Source of the DNA: Cynocephalus volans
Taxonomy: Eukaryota; Chordata; Mammalia; Dermoptera; Cynocephalidae
Assembly: GCF_027409185.1 (NCBI RefSeq)
Contig: NC_084460.1
Coordinates: 145,374,569 to 145,438,568 of the forward strand
DNA length: 64,000 nucleotides
Reading direction: 5' to 3'
In this document: positions 11,966-24,200 of the stretch, piece after piece
Layout: each line of letters begins with the position of its first letter
How positions within the stretch are numbered: the first letter of the stretch is position 1
Translations under genes and position numbers: made by a program
The notes under the pieces: model-generated
Told to the model about the DNA's origin: nothing
The model's database searches: none
The model's input: only the letters and a program-made list of their open reading frames with translations

Positions 11966-13239
11966 ACACAACAATAAAAATAGAAAAAATGACAGAATGT
12001 TTTAAAATGTATCATAATAAAAAGAAACAGATATTTAAAGCAAATGTATCTAAACATTGCTTAGACTTCTTCAACCCCACCAGAGATTCACAGATGCTTC
12101 TCCAAGTCTCCTAAAGCTCATCTTCCTTGTTATATGTAGTCAGAATGTTAGTGATTAAGGCAAGGTTTATGTGAAATAGCTTAATTATTCAGTCAACAAA
12201 TATTTTTGAGTGTTTACTGTATAGTAGACCATGGTCTGAAGTATTCTTTGAAAATAAATAAATAAATAAATAAATTTATTATCAATCAATTGAAAATTGC
12301 TCCAAATTCTATTTGGTCCATGATTCCTGTTTCTCACACTTTTTAAAAAATAAACGATTTTTCTGTCTAATGACCAAATTATTTCTTGCCAGGAAAATGT
12401 CTGTATCGGGTAATGTTCTTGAAGCCTTTCTTCCAAAGAGAGATTTTACAGATACATGCTTTTTACATGTCCTAAAGCTAATCTTTTGAAATATGTATTT
12501 ATTTATGGAAAAATAATATTCATTATCATGATATAGTTTACTCTATATTTACATTGAACTTACAACAAAATGTATCCATATAAAATATCTAAATTTCTCA
12601 GTACTGTTGGAGCACCTGACATTTCTCACATAGATGATATAATGAAAATAAGTCTCAAGTGATCACATTGGCTATCTGTGACAGTGCAGTTTGTGGCAGT
12701 GGTTGCCCTGTTGGCTTAACCCCTTATTGGTTGCGTACCTTTGGGAAAATGCAATCTTAACTTCCTCATAAAAATAAAAACTCATATTTGTATAGTGATT
12801 GATATTTCTGTAATGTACTTACACACATTTATTGAATCACGTGACTAGCTGAACAGGAAGACAAGCTCTTATTATTATCCCCATTTAACAAAGAAATTAA
12901 GGCACTGCCCATTTAAATTAGCATCAAGCACTCATTTTTCCTTCTGTTTTTGCACTAGCAGATTTACTGGAGGCAATGGTGGTCTCTTTTAGCCTCATTT
13001 GAGACATAGGAAAAATAACAGGTCTTCTAATTTGACATCTTCTGCATTTTCTACTACTCCAGACTGCCATCTCCTTTCCAATCTCCAAAGCTAGCGAAAG
13101 GACCAACTAGATAACTCAGATGAGCACACTTTAAAAGCCCTGAAGTAATATTTAAATATGAGGTAAGCTTTCCTATTAAGAAGAAATCATAATTCAAAAT
13201 CTAAAGAGATCGTGAAAAATGCACAAACAATTTCAGTGC
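11966..13239. other. Intergenic with small repeat fragments
   Basis: About 12180-12245 is an L2 3'-tail-like fragment. About 12249-12276 is a (TAAA)n run. About 12815-12910 resembles antisense MIR. The remainder is unassigned and has no gene. Confidence 0.5.
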
Positions 13240-13385
13240 TTTCATTCTCAAAATGTGCTCCAAGGTCTGCCTTCATTAGAATCACCTGGGATGCTAGTGA
13301 CTGGCCCATCAGTGATCTACTGAACCCAATACCTATAGGCTCCTGCACACCACAGTTTGAGAATGACCATCTCAAGTGAAAAATC
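13240..13385. repeat. MER5-type hAT-Charlie fragment
   Basis: It has the characteristic 'ttagaatcacctggga' near 13278 and the complementary end 'cacagtttgagaatgacca' near 13350-13370. This is a non-autonomous hAT element. Confidence 0.65.
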
Positions 13386-13799
13386 TCCAAATCACTGGGT
13401 TCTTTTCTGCTTGTTACCAGTTATAAATATTACATAGAGGCTATTCGCCTCAACTATATAAGCGAGGTATCCAGCAGACACCTTGTAAGAGCTCTATTGA
13501 TATTCAATGGATTGATCATACTACACTATAATATAGATAAAAATGGAGAACAGTTCAACATAAATAAAATGTCTGATACAAAATGAGACTCCAATAAGGC
13601 AAGAACTGTCTGGATATGCACAGCCAATCTCCTCAGACTGATTATCTTATGACAATTTGAAAGAAATTGGTATTATCTACAATTTTTTCATGAATGCATT
13701 TGTTTTCAGACGGCATAGTCCAGGTCTAAATTCAATACCAATTAGACAGTTGTATTGAATCTCCAAAAACAATAGAAGAATAAAGAATCATTTGAAGAT

Positions 13800-13868
13800 T
13801 CTACTTTTACCTCCAACCAGTACTTTTCAACCTTGGCTATATATTGGCCTCATCTGGGGAATTAATAT
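13800..13868. repeat. MER5A, left part, split by an L1
   Basis: 'acttttcaaccttggct' near 13821 and 'cctcatctggggaatt' near 13848 match the left end of MER5A. The element resumes after the L1 near 15420. Confidence 0.65.
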
Positions 13869-15415
13869 ATATCCACATACTTACAGCCAAATGATCTTTG
13901 ACAAAGGCATTGAAAACATATACTGGAGAAAGGACAACCTCTTCAATAAATGGTGCTGGGAAAACTGGACTTTCATGTGTAGAAGAATGAAACTAGACCC
14001 CTTTCTCTCACCGTATAAAAAAATCAACTCAAAATGCATTAAAGACTTAAATGTAAGACCTGAAACTATAAAATTTCTAGAAGAAAACACAGGGGAAATG
14101 CTCCAAAATGTAGGGTTGGGCAAAGATTTTATGAATAAGATCTCAAAAGTACAGGCAACAAAAGCAAAAATAAACAAATGGGATTTTATCAAACTAAAAA
14201 GTTTCTGCACAGGAAAGGAAACAATAAACAGCAAAGAGCTGACCTGCAGCATGAGAGAAGATATTTGCAAACTATGCATCTGACAAGGGATTAATATCCA
14301 GAATATACAAGGAACTCAAACAACTCAACAATAAAAGAACACATAACCCAATTTTAAAATGGACAAGGGAGCTAAATGGACATTTCTCAAAACAAGACAT
14401 ACAAATGGCCAACAGATAGATTTAAAAAATGGTAAATAGATATTTCTCAAAAGAAGATAAACAAATGGCCAACAGACATGTGAAAAAAATGCTCAACATC
14501 CCTCAGCATCAGGGAAATGCAAATCAAAACCACACTGAGATATCATCTCACACCCTGTTTAGACTGGCTATCATCAAAAGGACAGAAAAAAAAATTCTGG
14601 CAAGGACACAGAGAAAGGGGATTTCTTATACACTGCAGGTGGGACTGTAAATTAGTGCAGCCATTATGGAAAACAGTAAGGAGCTTTCTCAAACAACTAC
14701 AGATAGAACTGCCATATGATCCAGCAATCCCATTACTGGGTATATACCCAAAGGAATGGCAAGCACCATACGAAGGGATACCTGCATGCCATGTTTTTCA
14801 CAGCTATGCTCACATATGGCACCAACCTAAATGTCCATCGATGGATGATTGGATAAAGAAAATGTGGTATATATACACAACAGGATACTTCTCAGCCATA
14901 AAAAAGAATGAAATTCTGCCATTCACAGCAGCAGGAATGAACTTAGAGAGAATTATGTTAAGTGAAATAAGCCAGGCACAGAAAGAGAAATACATGTTCT
15001 CACTCATATGTGCAAACTAAAAATAAATAAACAAATTAATAAGTTGAACTGTAAAAAGGAGAGAGAAGAACTGGTTACGGGAGAGGAGAGGGGAGAGAGT
15101 GAGAGGCTGGATAATGCACACAAAATTACATCTAGATAGAAAAAAATAAGTTATATTGTTGTACAGGCAACCCAAGAATCTATAATTAACAATAATTTAT
15201 TGCAAGTTATCAAATGACCAGAAGAGAGGAGATCGAATGTTTGCATCACAAAGAATTGATTAACTTTTGTAATGATGAATATGCTAGTTACCCTGATTTG
15301 ATCATCCACACATTGTGTACATGTCTTGAAATATGTCTGTACCCTGTAAATATGTATAATACATATGTTTTAATTCATTCATTCATTCATTAAGAAAGAA
15401 ATAAAGGAAGGAAGA
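13869..15415 (+). mobile_element. 5'-truncated LINE-1 inserted in MER5A
   Basis: Sense L1 covering the C-terminal part of ORF2 and the 3' UTR. A 163-codon open stretch ends at 14283 and reads as the typical ORF2 C-terminal region ([20 protein letters not shown]). Another stretch at 14517-15020 gives the last part, with a frameshift between them. The end carries a (ATTC)n and A-rich tail at about 15370-15415. Near 14371-14480 a segment of about 60 bp is duplicated in tandem. It is non-functional. Confidence 0.88.
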
Positions 15416-15419
15416 AATC

Positions 15420-15545
15420 AGCATCTGAGTGACACCTCCTGAGAGTCTCATTCAACTGGTCTAGGATTGTGCCAAAGAATCTTTATTTTTAAAGCATTCT
15501 AGGTGATTCCAACATGCCACCAGAGTTGAGCACCACTGCCTCCAA
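15420..15545. repeat. MER5A, right part
   Basis: 'aggtgattccaacatgcc' near 15500 and 'gagttgagcaccactgcc' near 15522 form the right inverted end that pairs with the fragment at 13800-13868. Confidence 0.65.
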
Positions 15546-15779
15546 CAAAAATGCACACTATACAACATACACATCATTGGCAGATCAATGATGGTTTTTG
15601 CCCCATCAAAAATAGGGGGAAATGAAAATGAGAGTCTTGATAGAAAATGGGATAAACCATCCATAAATTCGCCATTTTGACAAAACAGTTATTTTAACCG
15701 TTATACAGAGGAGTTTTCATACTCAATAATAATCATTTAATCTTTTCAGAGGCTTGCCATTTTTCACGTGATAATTGTC

Positions 15780-15910
15780 TCCAGTGGTTACCAACACTGG
15801 CTGCACTTGGAGGGGTTATAAAAGTACTAAACCCGAAGATCCACTCCTAGAGATTCTAATTTGCTTTTTTTATGATGGTAACCAAGAGTGAGAACTATTA
15901 ATCCATACTT
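15780..15910. repeat. MER5A-type hAT fragment
   Basis: It runs from 'cagtggttaccaacactgg' to 'gtgagaactatta'. The ends are the MER5 inverted repeats, degenerated. Confidence 0.6.
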
Positions 15911-16440
15911 TCTGGATGAGGAAGAAAAAGATATGCAAGACTTGTATGTTGACATTTTTCCTTTAGTTGTATTGTTATCAACAGTGTCTGAAGTATCAAA
16001 GAATTGTTCACTTTTATAATATGCCATTAACTGGACTGAGAAGCACCTAGTGCTCTAATTCTCATGGGTTATGTAGCTATTAAGTAGAATCCAAACCTTC
16101 TTTTACCTAAAATATATACCCATGAAAAACAAAAATATCTGCAAAGAGCTCACAGGACTTTATGGAAAACCTAGTATCTGAGCTTTTCCTGGAAAAGAAG
16201 AAGCCAGAAGCAGGACCTGAGGCTTCCTTACTTACACTCTATCAGCCTCAGGGACACAGCTGGTTGAGGAAGGAGAGCAGAGAACTGGCCGGCTCCATCC
16301 GCTTCCATGTGCCTCTTCTGCCATCTTATGTTATCTCATCCTCTTCTCCTATTTTCTTCTCAGATACACACTAACTTGTCTTTATACACATTTTGATATT
16401 TTTCCACTCTCCTGTCTGGATTTCTTTCCCTCACATAAGA
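15911..16440. other. Unassigned intergenic sequence
   Basis: No gene or nameable repeat. A 70-codon open frame at 16162-16374 shows no family motifs and is treated as chance. Confidence 0.4.
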
Positions 16441-16493
16441 CATAATAGCCATGTAGAGACAGCATAGGGTGGTGGTTAAAAGCATGGGTTCTG
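16441..16493 (+). repeat. MIR SINE, left part, split by an L1
   Basis: 'agggtggtggttaaaagc' matches the MIR head. The L1 insertion begins directly after the duplicated target taaaagcatgggttctg (16477-16493). Confidence 0.75.
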
Positions 16494-16737
16494 TGAGGTT
16501 ACCAGAGATGGGCAAGGGGGAAGGGAAGCATTGGTAAAGGGCCACAAAAATTGATCACATTTTATAATGTTGAATATACTAATCATCCTAATTTGAACAT
16601 CACATATTGCACACAGGTGTTGACAGTCAATGCTGTATCCCACAGATATGTACAATCAATTATGTTCCAATAAAAAATAAATATTTTTTTTAATTCTAAA
16701 TAAATAAATACTGAAAATATCAAAATAAATAAATAAA
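16494..16737 (+). mobile_element. Short 5'-truncated L1 (3' UTR only)
   Basis: About 240 bp identical in layout to the 3' ends of the L1 copies ending at 10784 and 20640 (gaggttaccagag..., cacagatatgta...). It ends in AAAT-rich tails. The flanks taaaagcatggg/attctg at 16477-16493 and 16738-16754 are its target-site duplication, differing at one base. Confidence 0.85.
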
Positions 16738-16905
16738 TAAAAGCATGGATTCTGGTACAACTGACTGCAAATAAACCCCGAGCTACTTCCTGTGTGACTT
16801 AGTGTGTGTTACATATGCTTCAGTTGTCTACATGCAAAATTTAGGATAACAATAGTACTTACCATACCTGGTTTATGTTAGATTAAATAAGGTAATATTT
16901 TAAAG
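16738..16905 (+). repeat. MIR SINE, right part
   Basis: This continues the MIR ('agctacttcctgtgtgactt', 'aggataacaatagtactta') after the L1 insertion. Confidence 0.75.
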
Positions 16906-17699
16906 TGATAAAATAGTACTACTGGACAGTTCTCCAGGTGACCTTGGACTGACCCAATTCTCCCCTCTTTCTCACTTTTAGTTCTCATGAACAACTGTAG
17001 AATGTGCTGGGAATGCAACATCTTGAGATAAGAAGAAACTGGAACAGCCCAGGTGCTCTTCTGGTACCCCTTAGAAATAGGTTGTCCTTCAAGGCCTTAG
17101 CCCAGCAATTCCTGATTGACCTGGGGCATAAGACACAGGCAGGCTCTTCTCTGCGGTACTTCAGCTATGGTGCAATTGGGACATGCACAGACGAGACTCC
17201 GTCCACCTTGGGAAACTCACCTCAGCTCTGCAGGACAGTTTTGTCATGAATCCAACATTTCTGTTGTCCCTTGCTAACTGCCTATAAGTAGTAAATCAGC
17301 TTCATGTATCTTACAGTGTATGTGGGTGTTCTGTCTCACCAGACTCTGATAAGTTGATATCCAGTGCATAGGGAGCCTGCTTCACAAGTACCTGACATAT
17401 TATAAGGGCTATTTAAATGTTTGGTGAATAAATAAATTCCCTACTTACTCTAACCCATATGAGGGTTATGATAGGCATAAATCTTACATTAATATATTTA
17501 AAACAACTAAAGCCATATGTTTCCTTTATCAAGCATTTATTTATTTAAGCACTTAACATATGCCAGGCCCTGTGCTAGGATTTGTGTCTTCATGCAGATT
17601 CAACTCATAATCACTGATAATTACTAGGAAACATAATAGTCTTGTGAAACAGTCATAAGATGATTCACTGGATCTTCTTTCTAAAAATTAATATGCGTG
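16906..17699. other. Unassigned intergenic sequence with MIR/L2 fragments
   Basis: About 17385-17440 resembles the 3' end of a MIR or L2. About 17535-17600 resembles an antisense MIR or L2 ('atatgccaggccctgtgcta'). No gene is seen. Confidence 0.45.
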
Positions 17700-18229
17700 G
17701 AGGATTTTACTTTCCAAAGATGGCTGCAACAATATGTTTTATCTTACACACTCTTCAGCAATGTGACCTCCCACTCCCCCATTAAAGGGGGAGTTTAAAT
17801 CCCCCTCCCTTAGATTTGGTCTGACTTTACTGACTTGTTTCACTGATGGAATGATCAAAAGTCGTTTGCTGGAATTTCCAAAGTTAAGTCCTCCACTTCT
17901 GCTTGAGTCTCTTGATGCTAATGCTTAGAATCAAACTGCCATACTGTGAGATGCTCAAGTCACACAGGGAGCTCACATGTAGATGCTCTAGTGTGAGCCC
18001 TCGTTGAGCTACTAGAGAAAAGCTGGCTTCCATGCCAGCTATGTGAGTGAGCTCTCCTGACGTCCAGACAGTAGTCCCTTCAGATGACGGCAGCTCCAGG
18101 CAATGTCTCACTTCAACACTACGCTACCCAGCTATACTAACCCACAGAAATATGAGAGATAATAGTAGATTGTTGTTCTAAGCCCAGGTTTTGGTGTGTC
18201 TTGTTAGATAGTAAGACATAACTGGAACA
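17700..18229 (+). repeat. MaLR-like solo LTR, degenerate
   Basis: The overall pattern resembles MaLR/MLT1-class LTRs: a CT-rich start, 'actgatggaatgatcaaaag' near 17840, 'actgtgagatgctcaagtcacac' read from 17943, and a terminal 'aagacataactggaaca'. No internal retroviral genes are present. The subfamily was not resolved. Confidence 0.5.
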
Positions 18230-19124
18230 ATGTGTCAAGTTGTTTCTTTCAATGAAACATTATACTCAATGTGTGAAAGGAGGATTGAAAGAAAAGAAAG
18301 GAAGCTGTAACTTTATCAGTGTCAACTAAATCATTTTATGCCTTTTACTGAGTGTTCTAAATAAGCTAGTCAATGATATAACTATTAGTAATCAGGAAAA
18401 AAAAAAAACATCAATTACCTAAAAATTCATACTCATGTCCTGAATAGTTAGAAGTCAATCTTCATGCTCAGGTCTTAATCAGTGTTCTAGAATTTACAAT
18501 CTCTGGGGGACATAGAAGACATGAAATCCTAGGCATCAGTAGAACCTCAAAAAAATTCGTTGTGGGATAATTTTTACAGCTGTGCAAGGTATAGCATGCC
18601 TTTCTGCAATGCCTTGAAGTAGGTTAACAGTAATGTGAAGACCAAGAAAGAAAATTGGCTAATGCAAAAATAAAATATACCTACTTGAATGGCTAAAAAG
18701 TCCTGCTAAACAGACTATGAATATTTTATTTTTAAAAATTAAAGAAGAAGGATGAGAGAAAGAGAAGAGGAGAAGCAAGGGAGAGAAGAGGAATAAATCT
18801 ATGTAAATGCAAACTATTATGGACTGGAGAATGAATGGATTAAGAGAGCGCGATTTATATGCGATTGGCATAAGTGTATTTTAAGGAGCCTGTCTTAGGA
18901 GGCAGGCGGGTGGATGCAGGATGCTCTGTAAGATAAATCATGTAGCTATTTGTCTAAGCAGAGGCTAAATGGAACCAGTCTCAGTCTGTGACTTTTTCTT
19001 TAGCTATTCTTGGAAGAAAAAATAGTATGAGCTGAATGTATTCAGGAGAGGATAGGGTGGATCAAAAGCAAAATCAAGCTATGTTAGAGGAAATAATTTG
19101 TTAATGTACATTTTTTTATCATAG
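18230..19124. other. Unassigned intergenic sequence
   Basis: No gene is seen. A purine-rich (GA) stretch lies at 18745-18795. A short A run is at 18398-18409. Confidence 0.45.
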
Positions 19125-19440
19125 TATTGTTGCTTGCTTTTCTAAAGGAAATCATCTAATATGCATTCTTTTGTGTCCAGTTTAGTTGGCTCTGCGTGTT
19201 TTTGAGATTCATCCATGTCATTGTGTACAATTAGTTTAATCAATTTACTACTGTGTAGAAGTCCATTTTTTAAAACACCACAGTTTATTTTCCTGTTGAT
19301 AGACTTTTAAATCATTTCCAGTATTCGGTTGTTGCAAATAACACAGGTATGAGTTTGTCTTTCGGTGGACATATACAGTTGTTTCTGTGGATTTTTACCT
19401 AGAAGTAAAGTGCAATTGCTTTTTCATAGGTTAGTAAGGG
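19125..19440 (-). repeat. Old LINE-1 3' fragment, antisense
   Basis: Antisense text typical of L1M 3' regions: 'tttttgagattcatccatgt' near 19201, 'ttgttgcaaataacacaggt' near 19329, 'cctagaagtaaagtgcaattgc' read from 19398. Confidence 0.65.
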
Positions 19441-20429
19441 TCAGTGGCATAACTAGCTTATTTGACACAGGAGTTGATAATTTCTTAACATCTCTTCTAT
19501 ATGATAATAATGTTCTCAGCAATAATCACAAATTAAAACAAGTAATAAAGGCAAAAAAAGGCAAACAATAAAAATTTTCTTTTATTAAACTTCATATATA
19601 CCACTAAAAAATTAAAAATAAAACAAATGCTATAGTATATAATGAAAAAGTAACAGATTAATACCTTTAAGTACATTTATATATTTTTTGAAAATAAAAA
19701 TGAAACATTTACATTTTGGTCTGTTACAGTAATTAATAATCGATATTAGTGTCCATTTTTGTGCCTCAACTTCTACAAATTTGGCAGTGATTTGCCCAAA
19801 ATTTATCTTTTTCATATAATGATATTAAATAGACACTACAACCAGGTTCATCAATAGCTTTGTCTATAGTCAACTGAAAAACTAAAATATACACTTTCCA
19901 AACAAAAATACTGCAACTTGCAATTTGCATTCTATTATGCTGTTATAAATTTTAAATTCCTAAAATTTTAAGTGATCCTACACAATGACAAATTAAAGTA
20001 ACTCAAATTCTTTTGCTTTAACAATCAATGTGCTCTCATTGCTATTTTTTGATCTAACATTTAAATATAGAAACATATAATACCAATGGTACTGGAGACA
20101 CAAAAATGCAACCTAAGAAATTCCAAACTGTTATGAAGTTACTCTTAAAAGGAGTTCATATAGCTGAATTCCCATGGGTCTAGAACAGCTGTAAAATTGG
20201 GAGTTCTCTGAATAAACTTCTAAACAGAATGTAATGTTTATTAATGCTTATGCAATAAAACATGCTAATTTGGAACATACAGACATATACGAGTAATACT
20301 CAATAGGAATGGCAGCAATTGTTTCAAACTTACCCTAACAAAATATTTTTTCAGGGAAGAGTATTTTATCACAAAAATTGTTTAGAATTGCTGGCAAGTG
20401 GTGATAATTAGAAGCAGGATTACAAAAGA
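19441..20429. other. Unassigned AT-rich intergenic sequence
   Basis: No gene or nameable repeat. The sequence is very AT-rich. Confidence 0.4.
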
Positions 20430-20640
20430 AGAGAACAGAACTGAGGTTACCAGAGGTGGGAAAGGGGGAGTGGGTAAGAAGGAATTGGTAAAGGGCAACA
20501 AAAAATGACTGCATTGTATAATGCTAACTATACTAATTATCCTGATTTGCGCATCACATATTGCACACAGGTATTGATATTCAATGCTGTACTCCACAGA
20601 TATGTACAATCAACTATAAAATTATAATAAATAAAAGTAA
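20430..20640 (+). mobile_element. 5'-truncated L1, 3' UTR only
   Basis: About 210 bp homologous to the 3' ends at 10600-10780 and 16494-16680, ending in an A-rich tail with ATAA repeats. It is the third copy of the same L1 3' UTR subtype in the window. Confidence 0.8.
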
Positions 20641-21289
20641 AAATCAGAATTACTTTTAATCAGTTCTGTTATTGTTTTAAAATTCTCCACAAATAATGGA
20701 CCCACCTTATTGCTTACACACAAGAAAGATCATTCCCAGAATTCACCCCCCAGTATACCACTGTGCAAAGTTTAACTTTAGTAAATACTAAGGGAGTGTG
20801 ATTTTCTGTCATGAAAGATTACCTACTGCTGCTTGGCCCAAATGCAGATGTTGTTACAGAAGTGCACAGCAGAGGCAAATAATTAAAGGTCCAGTGTTCT
20901 GGCCATAGGACAGGGAAAGGGGGTCTAGGAAATGGGGAAATACTGGCGACACCTCAGAGAGGGAGAAAATTGGGAAAGCAACCCCATTAAGATGTTTATG
21001 AGCTCCTGGCTCACCTCCAATATTTGCATGCATGAATCTGATCTTAAATAGCATACCAAAGAACTGAATTAACAGATATACTATCCCCCAGGTGCTGCAA
21101 TGGCCACTGGGTGGCACACCAGTAAGACAGATCTGAATAAAACTACAAAATGTTTGAAAACTGAACTGATATTGAACCACAGTCTTTAGAAAGTAGATCA
21201 GAATGTGTGACCTGAATTCATCCAGGTTAATTGCTTGCTGAAACAAAAATAACATTCTCCATAGGATGCTAGACTCATTTTTTGAGTAT
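20641..21289. other. Unassigned sequence
   Basis: It contains a 149-codon open frame on the minus strand (20854-21303). Its right end already lies in antisense L1. The translation shows no conserved motif that I know and no splice or promoter context. I regard it as chance or as an old unrecognised repeat. Confidence 0.4.
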
Positions 21290-24200
21290 TTTAGATTCCA
21301 CATATAAATCAGATGATGCAGTAATGTCTTTCTGTCTGAAATATTTTAGCCTGATGCCTACCAAGTTTCATGCATGCTGTTTTTCCTTCGTTTTTAATGC
21401 TGAATAAAATTACAGTATATATGTGTATATATATGTATATGCATGTGTACACACACACACACACATACACAGGTATATCACATTTCTTTATTCATTTATC
21501 CACATTTCAGTTATTTCCATGTCTTGATTATCGTGGATAATGCCACAATGAACATGGTCGTGCAGATATATCTTCAAGATACTGATTTCATTTCTTTTGA
21601 ATATACACCCTTTAATGGGATTGCTGAATCATAAGGTAGTTTCGTTTCTAACTTTCTGAGGAACCTGCATGCTGTTTTTCAAAATGGCTACACCAATTTA
21701 TAGTCCCACCAATGTTGTACAAGTGTTTCCTTTTCTCTACATCCTCACCACCACTTATTTTTTGTCTTTTTGATAACAATCACTCTAACAGGTGTGTGGT
21801 GATATCTCATCAGGGTTTTAATTTGCATTTCCCTGAAGATTAGTGATGTTGAGCATTTTTTAATAAATCTGTTGGCCTTTCGTATGTCTTCTCTTGAGAA
21901 ATGTCTATTCAGGCCCTTGGTCCATTTTTAAATAGGGTTGGAGGAGGTTTCCAACCTTAATGAGAATAGTTGACTAAGTTATTTGTTTTTTGCTATTGAG
22001 TTGTATGAGTTCCTTATATATATTGGATATTAACCATTTATCATATATATGCTTTTCAAATATTTTCTTCCATTCTGTAGGTTGCCTTTTTTACTCTATT
22101 ATTTTCCTTGCTGTGCAGAGCTTTTCAGTTTTATGCAATCCCATTTCTGTATTTTTGCTTTTATTGCCTATGCTTTTGGGGTTGTGTCCAAAAAATCTTT
22201 GTGAAGACCCATGTCAAGCTTTTTCCCTGTTGTCTTCTAATAGATTTATGGTTTCAGGTCTTAAGTTTAAGGGTTTAATCCACTTTGAGTTGGTTTTTGT
22301 GTACTGTGTCTAGTGTTGTTCTTCTGCGTGTGTATATCCAGTTTTCCCAGCACAATTGAAGAGACTTTCTCTTCCCCATTGTGTGTTCATGGCATCCTTG
22401 TGACAGGTCAGTTGACTGAGTATGTGTGAATTTACTTCTGGGGTCTCTGTCTAATCTGTTCCATTAGCTTATGCATCTGTTTTTATTCAAGTACCATACT
22501 GTCTTGATTCCTGTAACTTTGTAGTGCATTTTGAAATTGGGAAATGTGATGCCGACTACAGCTTTGTTCTTGATCAATATAGTTCTGGTTACTCAAGATC
22601 TGATGTGGATCCCTATGAATTTTAGGATTATTTTCTGTAAAGAATGCCATTGGGATTTTGATAGAGATTGCACTGAATATGTAGAATCCTTTGGGGAGTA
22701 TGACATTTAATTCCTTCAATCCACAGGGTATCTTTTCATTTGTCTATGTCTTCTTTAATTTCCTTCATCAATATTTTATAATTTTCAGTGTACAAGTCTT
22801 TCACCTCTTTGGTTAAGCTTATTCCTAAGGACATTATTCTTTTTGTTGCTATTATGAATGAGGTTGTTTTATTACTTTTCTCTTCAGATAGTTTGTTGTT
22901 TGTATATAGAAATGAAACTGATTTTTATATGTTGAGTTTGTATCCTGCTACTTTATTGAATTCATTTATTAGTTCTAACAGGTTTTTTGTTGCTGTTGTC
23001 GTTGAGTCTTTAGGTTTTTCTACATATATGATTATGGCATCTGCAAACAGAGATAATTTTACTTCTTCTTTTCTACTTTGGGTGACTCTTTTATGTTTGT
23101 TTGTTTTCTTGTATAATTGCTCTTAACAGGACTTCCAAGGCTGTGTTGAATTGAAGCAGTGAGAGTGAGCATCCTTGCCTGTACTGGATATGAGAAAAAA
23201 GGCTTTTAGCTTTTCCCCTTTGGTTATGATGTTAGCTATAAGCTTTTTATATATGGCCTTGATTGTGTTGAGGTAAGTTCCTTCTATGCCTGTTTGGTTG
23301 AGAGTTTTAATTGTGAATGAATGTTGAACTTTTTCAAATGCTTTCTCTGCATCTATTGAGATAATCAGGTGGGTTTTGTTTTTAATTCTGTTAATATGGT
23401 GTACCACATTTATTCACTTGCATGTCTTGAATCATCCTTGCATCCCAGGGATGAATATCACTCAGTCATGGCAAATGATCCTTTTAGTGTGCCGTTGAAT
23501 TCAATTTGCCAGTATTTCATTGAGTATGTTTGCATATGTACTTATCAGGGATACTGACCTGTAGTTTTCTTTTCTTATGTCTTTTTTTGGATTTTATATC
23601 AGGATGATGCTGGCATCTTAAAATGAGTTTCAAAGTGTTCCTTCTTGTATATTTTGGAAGAATTTAAGAATTAGTGGTATTCATTTGTCTTTACATATTT
23701 GGTAGAGTTTGCCTATAAAGTCATCTAGTCCTGAGCTTTTCCTTGTTGAGAGGTTTTTGATTACTGTTTAAATCTCCTTGTTTGCTATTGGTCCATTCAG
23801 GCTTTCTATTTCTTTTTGATTCAGTCATGGCACATTGTGTGTATGTGCTTTATTTCAGTTTGAAGAACTCCCTTTAGCATTTCTTGGATGGCAGGTCTAA
23901 TAGTGATAAACCCCCTCAGTTTTTGTCTGGAAAAGACTTTATCTCTCTTTCACTTCTAAAGGATATTTTTTTCTGTGTATACTATTCTTGGTTGGCAGTT
24001 TTTCCCTTTCAGTACTTTAAATATATCATCCTACTCTCTTCTGGCCTACAAGGATTCTGCTGAGAAAGCCACTGATAGTCTTATGGAATTTTCCTTGGAT
24101 GAGTTGCTTTCCTTTTGCTCCTTGTAAAAGTCTCTTTGTCCTTGACTTTTGACAATTTAATTATAATGTGTCTCAGTGTTGTCTTCTCCTGTGGGTTGAT

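Noticed and set aside
13881-14279. 132-codon minus-strand frame
   Set aside because: It is the antisense shadow of the L1 ORF2 remnant.
20854-21303. 149-codon open frame on the minus strand
   Set aside because: No known domain, and its N-terminal end lies in antisense L1. No splice or promoter support, so it is likely chance or an old repeat.
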